A stretch of DNA of 7,254 nucleotides, from NCBI GenBank assembly GCA_036787815.1, contig DAIQOP010000199.1, positions 1 to 7,254 of the forward strand, in the 5' to 3' direction. The notes under the pieces were generated by a model that was given only the letters and a program-made list of their open reading frames with translations, made no database searches and was not told where the DNA came from. Position numbers and translations under genes: made by a program. The stretch comes from DATBAK01 sp036787815. GTDB lineage: Bacteria > Actinomycetota > Acidimicrobiia > IMCC26256 > PALSA-610. Shown piece after piece: positions 1 through 5,985 of the stretch (positions are counted from its first letter, which is position 1; each line of letters begins with the position of its first letter).

Positions 1-7
1 GCCCCGA

Positions 8-37
8 TTGCCGGTTGTGAGCGGGCTCACGTAGACT
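8..37 (+). promoter_or_regulatory. Candidate promoter for the rplM-rpsI operon
   Basis: A -35-like TTGCCG (8-13) and a -10-like TAGACT (32-37) are separated by 18 bases. They would start transcription near position 44, about 78 bases before the rplM start codon. The -10 fits the TANNNT pattern of housekeeping sigma factors and the -35 is only a partial match. A perfect palindrome (17-30) sits in the spacer. No expression evidence is available and GC-rich promoters are hard to call by eye, so this is tentative. Confidence 0.35.
17..30. repeat. Perfect 14-bp palindrome GTGAGC-GG-GCTCAC in the rplM upstream region
   Basis: The arms GTGAGC (17-22) and GCTCAC (25-30) are exact reverse complements around a 2-base centre. 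The site lies between the candidate -35 and -10 elements, where a bound repressor could block transcription. No T-run follows, so it does not look like an intrinsic terminator of an upstream gene. An operator role is inference from position and symmetry only. Confidence 0.3.
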
Positions 38-50
38 CGCACGTTGCGCT

Positions 51-96
51 TGGCGCGCCCCGTCACCGGGCCGCACTCGCTCTTCGCCTCGCGCCA
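51..96 (+). promoter_or_regulatory. Possible structured mRNA leader of rplM
   Basis: TGGCGCG (51-57) is exactly complementary to CGCGCCA (90-96). It encloses a smaller hairpin with a 4-bp stem, CCCG (59-62) with CGGG (67-70), and a TCAC loop. The structure would end about 25 bases before the rplM start. L13 operons are autoregulated through their leaders in some bacteria (known for E. coli and Firmicutes). Whether this leader does the same is inference, and short complementary arms arise easily in GC-rich DNA. Confidence 0.22.
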
Positions 97-121
97 CTCC
101 TCACGACCAGCAGGACGACCC

Positions 122-580
122 GTGCCCACGTACACGCCCAAGCGCAGCGAGATCACCCGAGAGTGGCACGTCATCGACGCGGAGGGCGCGATCCTCGGTC
201 GACTCGCCACCGAGATCGCGACGCTGCTGCGCGGCAAGCACAAGCCGACCTTCGCGCCGCACGTGGACACCGGCGACTTCGTGATCGTCGTCAACGCCGG
301 AGCGCTCGCCGTCTCGGCCCGCAAGGGTCACGACAAGCTCTACCACCGCCACACCGGCTACCCGGGCGGGATCAAGACCGAGAACCTCGAGCATCTGCTC
401 GCCCGCAACCCCGAGCGCGTCGTGCGCCTCGCCGTGAAGCGGATGCTGCCGAAGGGTCCCCTCGGTCGCAAGATGCTCAAGAAGCTCAAGGTGCACCCCG
501 GTCCGACGCATCCCCACGCGGCGCAGCAGCCGAAGGTGCGGCCGCTCCCGGCGCGCTCGCTCGCTCGCCCCACCAACTGA
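122..580 (+). CDS. rplM: 50S ribosomal protein L13
   Basis: This encodes large-subunit ribosomal protein L13 (uL13), an early assembly protein that binds 23S rRNA. The product is 152 aa, close to the usual 140-150. The N-terminus TYTPKRSEITREWHVIDA and the following LGRLAT (about residues 25-30) match actinobacterial L13. The family signature runs from about residue 105 (VKRMLPKGPLGRKMLKKLKV) into HPGPTHPH. I chose the GTG at 122 because conserved L13 sequence begins there and AGGA (112-115) lies 6 bases upstream. A TTG at 44 would add 26 residues with no L13 character. The last 15 or so residues form a basic, proline-rich tail. The gene lies 52 bases before rpsI, its usual operon partner. 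Confidence 0.96.
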   Translation: MPTYTPKRSEITREWHVIDAEGAILGRLATEIATLLRGKHKPTFAPHVDTGDFVIVVNAGALAVSARKGHDKLYHRHTGYPGGIKTENLEHLLARNPERVVRLAVKRMLPKGPLGRKMLKKLKVHPGPTHPHAAQQPKVRPLPARSLARPTN

Positions 581-617
581 CCCGCGACAACTCACCGCTC
601 TCACCCCGCGTAGTAAC

Positions 618-626
618 GAAGGACGG
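618..626 (+). promoter_or_regulatory. Ribosome binding site of rpsI
   Basis: GAAGGACGG (618-626) contains GAAGGA, a good match to the anti-Shine-Dalgarno sequence, 9 bases before the GTG at 633. It supports that GTG as the start of S9. It is the clearest Shine-Dalgarno site in the window. Confidence 0.75.
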
Positions 627-632
627 CCCTGC

Positions 633-1025
633 GTGCCCAAGCCCCTCATCCAGACCACCGGTCGGCGCAAGAACGCCATCGCCCGCGTGCGATTGCGCCC
701 GGGTACGGGTCTGATCACGGTCAACGGCCGGCAGTTCGAGCAGTACTTCCCGATCCTCACGCATCAGGTCGTCGCCAAGGAGCCGCTGCGCATCACGCAG
801 ACCGAAGAGGTCTACGACGTCGACGCAACGCTCGGCGGCGGTGGAGTCAGCGGCCAGGCCGGCGCGATCCGGCTCGGCATCGCCCGTGCGCTCGTGGCGC
901 TCGACCCCGAGACCCGGCCGACGTTGAAGAAGGCCGGCCTGCTCACGCGTGACGCTCGCGAGAAGGAGCGGCGCAAGTACGGGCTCAAGAAGGCCCGCAA
1001 GGCTCCGCAGTACTCGAAGCGCTAG
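633..1025 (+). CDS. rpsI: 30S ribosomal protein S9
   Basis: This encodes small-subunit protein S9 (uS9), whose C-terminal tail reaches the P-site tRNA. The product is 130 aa, the normal bacterial length without the long N-terminal extension seen in some actinobacteria. The N-terminal TTGRRKNAIARVRL (residues 8-21) is typical. The family signature GGGVSGQAGAIRLGIARAL covers residues 69-87. The C-terminus KYGLKKARKAPQYSKR, ending in Ser-Lys-Arg, is the hallmark tail. The GTG start is supported by a strong Shine-Dalgarno sequence. The gene is downstream of rplM with no visible terminator between them, so the two are probably co-transcribed, and glmM follows after 26 bases. Confidence 0.97.
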   Translation: MPKPLIQTTGRRKNAIARVRLRPGTGLITVNGRQFEQYFPILTHQVVAKEPLRITQTEEVYDVDATLGGGGVSGQAGAIRLGIARALVALDPETRPTLKKAGLLTRDAREKERRKYGLKKARKAPQYSKR

Positions 1026-1051
1026 AGCGCCCGAGCACTCCGGCGCGAGCC

Positions 1052-2386
1052 GTGCTCCGCTTCGGTACCGACGGCATCCGCGGCGACGCGGAGACCGACC
1101 TCACCTCCAACCTGGTCGTGGCGCTCGGACGTGCCGCGGCCGTGGTCTTCGGTGTGGAACGCCCCTTCGTCGTCGGGCGCGACACGCGTCGTTCCGGGCC
1201 CCGGCTGCGCGACGAGCTCGCGATCGGCCTCCAGGCCGAGGGCGCGGTCGTCCGCGACGCGGGTGTGCTCCCGACGCCGGGCCTCGCGTTCGTCGCGTCG
1301 GGTGCCGGCTGTCCCGCGTTGATGATCTCGGCGAGCCACAACCCGTGGAGCGACAACGGGATCAAGCTGTTCGCACCGGGCGGGCGCAAGCTCGACGACG
1401 CGCTCGAACGCCGCATCGAAGACGAACTCCGCGCACGGTCGCTGGAGCCGGCACCCGCCGGCGTGGTGCCCGCCTTCGACGGCGAATCGCACGCCGGCTA
1501 CCTGGAGCATCTCGTCGCCGCCGTGGGCGGTCGCCGGCTCGACGGCCTGCGGGTCGTGCTCGACTGCGCGAATGGCGCCGCGTACGAGTTGGGACCGGCG
1601 GTGTTCCGCGCGCTCGGCGCCGATGTCGTGGTGCTGCACGCGACACCCGACGGCACCAACATCAACGAAGCCTGCGGATCGACCTCTCCGCACGATCTGC
1701 AGGCCGCGGTCGTGGCCGAGGGCGCGCAGGCCGGCCTCGCGTTCGACGGCGATGCCGACCGCGTGCTCGCGGTCGACGAGCGCGGCACGCTCGTCGACGG
1801 CGACCAGATCATGGTGATCGCCGCGCTCGACATGCAGGAGCGCGGGCTGCTGCGCAACCACGCGATCGCCGTGACGGTGATGTCGAACCTCGGTCTGCGC
1901 CAGGCGCTCAGGCCGGCCGGCATCACGGTCGTGGAGACACCGGTCGGTGACCGCCATGTCTTCACGGCGATCGAAGACCACGATCTCGTGCTCGGCGGCG
2001 AGCAGTCGGGCCACGTGATCTACCGCGACCTCGCGACGACCGGCGACGGGATCCTCACGGGCCTGCTGCTCCTCGACCGCGCGCACCGGGCCGGCCGGCC
2101 GCTCTCCGAGCTCGCCGCGTCGATGACCCGGGTTCCGCAGTTGCTCGAGAGCGTGCGGGTGGGGTCGCGGCCCGATCTCGCGTCGGCTCCGGGCCTGACC
2201 GCGGAGATCGCGGCGGTCGAAGGCGAGCTCGGTGACCTCGGGCGCGTGCTCGTGCGGGCATCGGGCACCGAGCCGGTGATCCGGATCATGGTCGAGGCTC
2301 CGACCGACGAGGGCGCCCGAGCGGCACTCGCCCGCTTGCGCCGGGCGACCGAGGACGCCTTCGGCGCGGCCGCCAACGGCCGATGA
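1052..2386 (+). CDS. glmM: Phosphoglucosamine mutase
   Basis: GlmM interconverts glucosamine-6-phosphate and glucosamine-1-phosphate, the second step to UDP-GlcNAc for peptidoglycan. The product is 444 aa, the normal length. The alpha-D-phosphohexomutase landmarks appear in order: RFGTDGIRG (3-11); the phosphoserine loop ISASHNP with catalytic Ser95; the Mg-binding loop DGDADR (232-237); the sugar-binding loop GGEQSGH (315-321); and the phosphate-binding RASGTEP (402-408). GEQSG and DGDADR favour GlmM over ManB/Pgm relatives. The GTG start is fixed by FGTDG at residue 4, but I see no clear Shine-Dalgarno sequence in the 26-base gap after rpsI, so translation may be coupled or leaderless-like. 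The gene sits 5' of the glmS-type gene that makes its substrate. Confidence 0.95.
   Translation: MLRFGTDGIRGDAETDLTSNLVVALGRAAAVVFGVERPFVVGRDTRRSGPRLRDELAIGLQAEGAVVRDAGVLPTPGLAFVASGAGCPALMISASHNPWSDNGIKLFAPGGRKLDDALERRIEDELRARSLEPAPAGVVPAFDGESHAGYLEHLVAAVGGRRLDGLRVVLDCANGAAYELGPAVFRALGADVVVLHATPDGTNINEACGSTSPHDLQAAVVAEGAQAGLAFDGDADRVLAVDERGTLVDGDQIMVIAALDMQERGLLRNHAIAVTVMSNLGLRQALRPAGITVVETPVGDRHVFTAIEDHDLVLGGEQSGHVIYRDLATTGDGILTGLLLLDRAHRAGRPLSELAASMTRVPQLLESVRVGSRPDLASAPGLTAEIAAVEGELGDLGRVLVRASGTEPVIRIMVEAPTDEGARAALARLRRATEDAFGAAANGR
2367..2382 (+). repeat. Short hairpin at the 3' end of glmM
   Basis: CGGCCG (2367-2372) and CGGCCG (2377-2382) flank a CCAA loop and can form a perfect 6-bp stem just before the glmM stop codon. 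No T-tract follows, so it is not a convincing intrinsic terminator. It could pause or stabilise the transcript, or be chance in GC-rich coding DNA. Confidence 0.25.
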
Positions 2387-2451
2387 TGCACGGGTGGCGC
2401 AGTTCGCCCACTCTCCGTGGCGATCACGGTGGTGGGGAATCCTCCTCGACG

Positions 2452-2457
2452 TACACT
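2452..2457 (+). promoter_or_regulatory. Candidate -10 element for the glmS-type gene
   Basis: TACACT (2452-2457) fits the TANNNT -10 pattern and stands in the least GC-rich part of the 126-base gap between glmM and the next gene. It would give an mRNA leader of roughly 50 bases. No good -35 is visible at 16-18 bases upstream, where the sequence is GTGGTG-like. The gap also holds a 5-bp inverted repeat CCGTG (2415-2419) / CACGG (2425-2429). The gap is the only place between rpsI and the right edge with room for a separate promoter. It is too short for, and shows no sign of, a glmS ribozyme. Confidence 0.28.
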
Positions 2458-2503
2458 TTGCCTCTCCCCGTTTGCCGCAGCCGTCGCTGAAACCGTCTCC
2501 GCC

Positions 2504-2507
2504 GGAG
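2504..2507 (+). promoter_or_regulatory. Ribosome binding site deciding the glmS-type start
   Basis: GGAG (2504-2507) lies 5 bases before the ATG at 2513. It selects the start that puts Cys directly after Met, as needed for a class II glutamine amidotransferase. An in-frame GTG at 2417 would bury that cysteine behind 32 residues and is therefore unlikely. Confidence 0.7.
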
Positions 2508-2512
2508 CCCAC

Positions 2513-5500
2513 ATGTGCGGAATCATCGCCGTCCTGCGTCGCCGCTCGACCCGGCACGCGCCCGACCTCGGATTGCTCGAGGCCCGGCTGGCCGAGGTCG
2601 TCGCCCGGTTCGACGCGATCCCCACCGCGGTCGATCCGGTCGCCGCGGCGTCGGAGGTTGCCGCGGTGCTGGAGGCCGTCGACGTCGCGCTGTCGGGCAT
2701 CCCCGGCCTCGTCGCGTTGCTCGGCGACCGGCTGGCGCTGGCCGCGCTCGAGCACCGCGCCGACGAGCTCGCCCGGACCCTCGCCCGCGTCGACAGTGAG
2801 GTGGAGACGGTGCTCAGCGCCGGTCTGGTCGACGACGTCGAGTCGTTGAACGCCGCGCTCGTGCGCTCGAAGGACGCGCTCTGGACCATCCGCCGCGATC
2901 GACTCCGCTCGGCCCGCGCGGTCGACGACCTCTCGGGCGGCGACACGGCGCTCGCCGCGCTCGAGACGTACGCGTCGATCCAGACCGCCTTGAGCGCGCT
3001 CGATCGGCTCGAGGTGCGCGGCCGTGACTCGGCCGGGCTCTCCGTGCTCGTCGCCGGGCACGGCCTCGATCTCGCCGATCCCACCGTCGCCCGGTTGGTC
3101 GGCGCGCGACGCGATCAGCTGTTCACCGGCGGAGCGGTGCACGCGAGCGCCGCCAATGGGCAGCTCGCGTTCGTCTACAAGGTCGCGGCCGAGATCGGCG
3201 AGCTCGGCGACAACACCGCGGCGCTCCGTGCCGCGATCCGCGCCGACGAGCTCCTCCGCCTCGCGCTCCGATCCACCACGGCACGCGCAACGGTGCTCGG
3301 CCACACGCGCTGGGCGAGTGTCGGGATCATCTCGGAGCCGAACGCGCACCCGCTCGACAACGAGGAGGTCGGCGGCGCGTCGGATCCCTTCGTCGTCGCC
3401 GCGCTCAACGGCGACATCGACAACCACGCCGACCTGCGGGCCCTCGAGTCGCTCCGCGTCGCGCCCGAGATCACGACCGACGCCAAGGTGATCCCGGCGC
3501 TGATCGCGCGCCGGATCGTGGCGGGGGCCGACGGGCAGGAGGCGTTTCGGGCATCGGTGGCGTCGTTCGAGGGTTCCGTCGCGATCGCCGCCGCGGTGGC
3601 CGACGAACCTGAGCTCGTGTACCTGGCACTGCGTGGCAGCGGCCAGGCGCTCTACGTCGGTTGTGCCGAAGACGCCTACGTGGTCGCGAGCGAGCCGTAC
3701 GGGCTCGTCGAGATCGCGCCCGACTACCTGCGGCTCGACGGCGAGACCATGCGCGAGCCCGCCAACCCCGCCAGCCAGGGCCAGATCGTCGTGCTCGACG
3801 CGCGCGCCGGTGGCGACCGCGCGGCGATCACGCGCTGCTCCTACGACGGCACGGCGTTGCCGATCGATCCCGCCGAATGGGTACGGGCGGAGATCACCAC
3901 TCGCGACGTCGATCGCGGCGACGCCCCCCACTACCTCCTCAAGGAGATCACCGAGGCTCCCGAGTCGTTCCGCAAGACCTTGCGCGGCAAGCTCGTGGAG
4001 CGCGACGGCGTGCTCGACGTGCGCCTCGCCTCCTCGGTGCTCCCCGACGACGTGCTGGCGCGCCTGCGCGACCGGTCGATCCGCCGGCTCGTCGTGATCG
4101 GCCAGGGCACCGCGGCGGTCGCGGGGCAGAGCCTCGCGATGCTGTTGCGCCTCCTCCTGCCTCGATCGTCCGACGGCAACGACACGTTGGCCGTCGAGGC
4201 CGTGCTCGCGACCGAGTTCTCCGGCTTCGGGCTCCGCGACGACCTGAGCGACACGCTCGTGGTCGCGATCAGTCAGAGCGGCACGACGACCGACACGAAC
4301 CGCACGGTCGACCTCGCGCGAGCGCGTGGCGCGGCCGTCGTCGCCATCGTCAACCGGCGCCAGAGTGATCTCGTCGACAAGAGCGACGGCGTGCTCTACA
4401 CCTCCGACGGCCGCGACGTCGAGATGAGCGTGGCGTCGACGAAGGCCTTCTACTCGCAGATCGCCGCGGGTTGCCTGCTCGCGCCCCGCATCGCCGAGGA
4501 GGTCGCGCCCGGTGTGATCGCGGCGCCCGCGACCCAGGCGCTGCTCGCCGGCCTGCGCGACCTTCCCGCCGCGATGCGCGAGGTCGTCGAGCGCCGCCCG
4601 ACCATCGCGGCCGCCGCGCACCGGCACGCGCCGTATCGGCGGTCGTGGGCGCTGGTGGGCAACGGCGTGAACCGGATCGCCGCGCAAGAGCTGCGCATCA
4701 AGCTCTCGGAGCTCTGCTACAAGTCGATCGCCTGCGACGCGACCGAGGACAAGAAGCACATCGACCTGTCGGCGGAGCCGATGATCCTCGTGTGCGCCGC
4801 CGGGCTCAGCGGCTCGAACGCCGACGACGTGGGCAAGGAGCTCGCGATCTACCGTGCGCACAAGGCCGCGCCGGTCGTCATCGCGACCGAGGGCGAGACC
4901 CGGCTGCGCTCGGCGATCGAGACCATCTCGGTACCCGCCGTGCACCCGACGCTCGCGTTCGTGGTCGCGGCGATGGCCGGTCACTTGTTCGGATACGAAG
5001 CCGCGTTGGCGATCGACGCGACGGCGTTGCCGTTGCGCGAGGCGCGCGCGCTCGTCGAGGCGCTCGTTGCCCGCCGTCTCGGCGCCGACGATCTGCTCGC
5101 CGAGCTCAACCAGGGCCTCGAGCCGCTCGCGGCCCGGTTCTTCGAGGGCTTGCGTTCCGGTGTGTACGACGGCCAGCTCGACGCGGGCATCGCGGTGCGC
5201 CTCGGTGCCCTCATGCGCTACGGCACCGGTGTGGTGCCCCTCGATTCGTACGCGCTCGAGTTCGGCAAGGTCGGCACACCGAGCACGCTGGTCGAAGATC
5301 TCACGGCCGGGCTCACCGCGGTGATCGAGCAGCTCACCCGGCCCATCGACGCGATCAAGCATCAGGCGAAGACGGTGACGGTCGGCATCTCGCGCTCGGA
5401 CGAGACGCTGCTGCGGGTTCCGCTCGTGCAGGCGGTGCTGGCCGCCGGTGCGGCGCGCGACAGCCTCTCGTACCGCGCGCTCCGCACGCTCGTCGACCTC

Positions 5501-5971
5501 GATCCCGCGGTCGTGTCGGTGCTCGGTTTCACTCGCTACCGCATCGAAGGCGACGAGGCGCGCGACGACCACATGACGATCCACGTCGTCGACCGCGGCG
5601 GGATCGCGACGGCGATCCCTTCGCGCACTGAGTCGTCGCCGACATTGCGAGGCACCAAGCACCGCGTCGTGAGCGAGCGCGAGGTCACGGTGGCGCGCGG
5701 CCGGAGTGACGGGCGAATGTTCGTGATCGTGCCCGAGGTGAAGGGCTATCAGGTCACGGGGCTCACGCTCGTGCACGTGGCGCTGCACGACCGGGTGCCG
5801 TACGAAGTCGCGCGGCAGGTGTTGCGGGGCTACCGCAACCGGTACGCAGCCCTCCAGGACCAGGTGACGGAAACCGAACCGACGTTCCGCGACGAGCTGC
5901 TCGCGGAGCTCGACCTCGGTGAGCTGCTCACCCAGCCGGTCGCCGCGCTCGCCGATCACTGGCGAAGCTGA
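2513..5971 (+). CDS. glmS: Giant GlmS-type glutamine:fructose-6-phosphate amidotransferase with extra domains
   Basis: The likely role is glucosamine-6-phosphate synthesis from fructose-6-phosphate and glutamine. The product is 1152 aa, against about 610 for ordinary GlmS. It starts MCGIIAV, so Met removal exposes the nucleophile Cys2. A 142-residue Ala/Leu-rich, probably helical insert precedes RGRDSAG (169-175). Then come HTRW (264-267), NAHP (277-280), LNG (298-300) and TD (322-323), matching E. coli GlmS Arg26, Arg73, His86, Asn98-Gly99 and Asp123. The linker HYLLKEITEAPESF (473-486) is typical. SIS domain 1 has GQGT (530-533), SQSGTTTDT (587-595) and VASTKAF (640-646). SIS domain 2 has E726, K730, E733 and H749, a gap-free match to E. 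coli E481, K485, E488 and H504. AKTVTVG (952-958) resembles the terminal AKSVTVE with the Schiff-base lysine. About 195 further residues of unknown fold follow. glmM upstream supports a GlmS role; another amido-sugar specificity is possible. Confidence 0.85.
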   Translation: MCGIIAVLRRRSTRHAPDLGLLEARLAEVVARFDAIPTAVDPVAAASEVAAVLEAVDVALSGIPGLVALLGDRLALAALEHRADELARTLARVDSEVETVLSAGLVDDVESLNAALVRSKDALWTIRRDRLRSARAVDDLSGGDTALAALETYASIQTALSALDRLEVRGRDSAGLSVLVAGHGLDLADPTVARLVGARRDQLFTGGAVHASAANGQLAFVYKVAAEIGELGDNTAALRAAIRADELLRLALRSTTARATVLGHTRWASVGIISEPNAHPLDNEEVGGASDPFVVAALNGDIDNHADLRALESLRVAPEITTDAKVIPALIARRIVAGADGQEAFRASVASFEGSVAIAAAVADEPELVYLALRGSGQALYVGCAEDAYVVASEPYGLVEIAPDYLRLDGETMREPANPASQGQIVVLDARAGGDRAAITRCSYDGTALPIDPAEWVRAEITTRDVDRGDAPHYLLKEITEAPESFRKTLRGKLVERDGVLDVRLASSVLPDDVLARLRDRSIRRLVVIGQGTAAVAGQSLAMLLRLLLPRSSDGNDTLAVEAVLATEFSGFGLRDDLSDTLVVAISQSGTTTDTNRTVDLARARGAAVVAIVNRRQSDLVDKSDGVLYTSDGRDVEMSVASTKAFYSQIAAGCLLAPRIAEEVAPGVIAAPATQALLAGLRDLPAAMREVVERRPTIAAAAHRHAPYRRSWALVGNGVNRIAAQELRIKLSELCYKSIACDATEDKKHIDLSAEPMILVCAAGLSGSNADDVGKELAIYRAHKAAPVVIATEGETRLRSAIETISVPAVHPTLAFVVAAMAGHLFGYEAALAIDATALPLREARALVEALVARRLGADDLLAELNQGLEPLAARFFEGLRSGVYDGQLDAGIAVRLGALMRYGTGVVPLDSYALEFGKVGTPSTLVEDLTAGLTAVIEQLTRPIDAIKHQAKTVTVGISRSDETLLRVPLVQAVLAAGAARDSLSYRALRTLVDLDPAVVSVLGFTRYRIEGDEARDDHMTIHVVDRGGIATAIPSRTESSPTLRGTKHRVVSEREVTVARGRSDGRMFVIVPEVKGYQVTGLTLVHVALHDRVPYEVARQVLRGYRNRYAALQDQVTETEPTFRDELLAELDLGELLTQPVAALADHWRS

Positions 5972-5985
5972 GGTTCGCGCCGCGC

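Noticed and set aside
44..121. N-terminal extension of L13 from a TTG at position 44
   Set aside because: The 26 added residues show no L13 character. The conserved start TYTPK and an AGGA site both point to the GTG at 122.
555..566. GCTC tetranucleotide repeated three times near the end of rplM
   Set aside because: Only three units in GC-rich coding DNA. Slippage there would change only the last residues of L13, and there is no sign of phase variation.
949..1950. + strand 333-codon frame overlapping rpsI and glmM
   Set aside because: It is an out-of-frame, Arg-rich shadow of glmM with no motifs.
2417..2512. Extended start of the glmS-type gene at GTG 2417
   Set aside because: It would place 32 residues before the MCGI start. 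A class II amidotransferase needs the cysteine at the mature N-terminus, and the ATG at 2513 has its own GGAG.
2387..2512. glmS ribozyme or riboswitch
   Set aside because: The gap is too short for the known ribozyme, no matching core could be seen, and the ribozyme is known mainly from Firmicutes.
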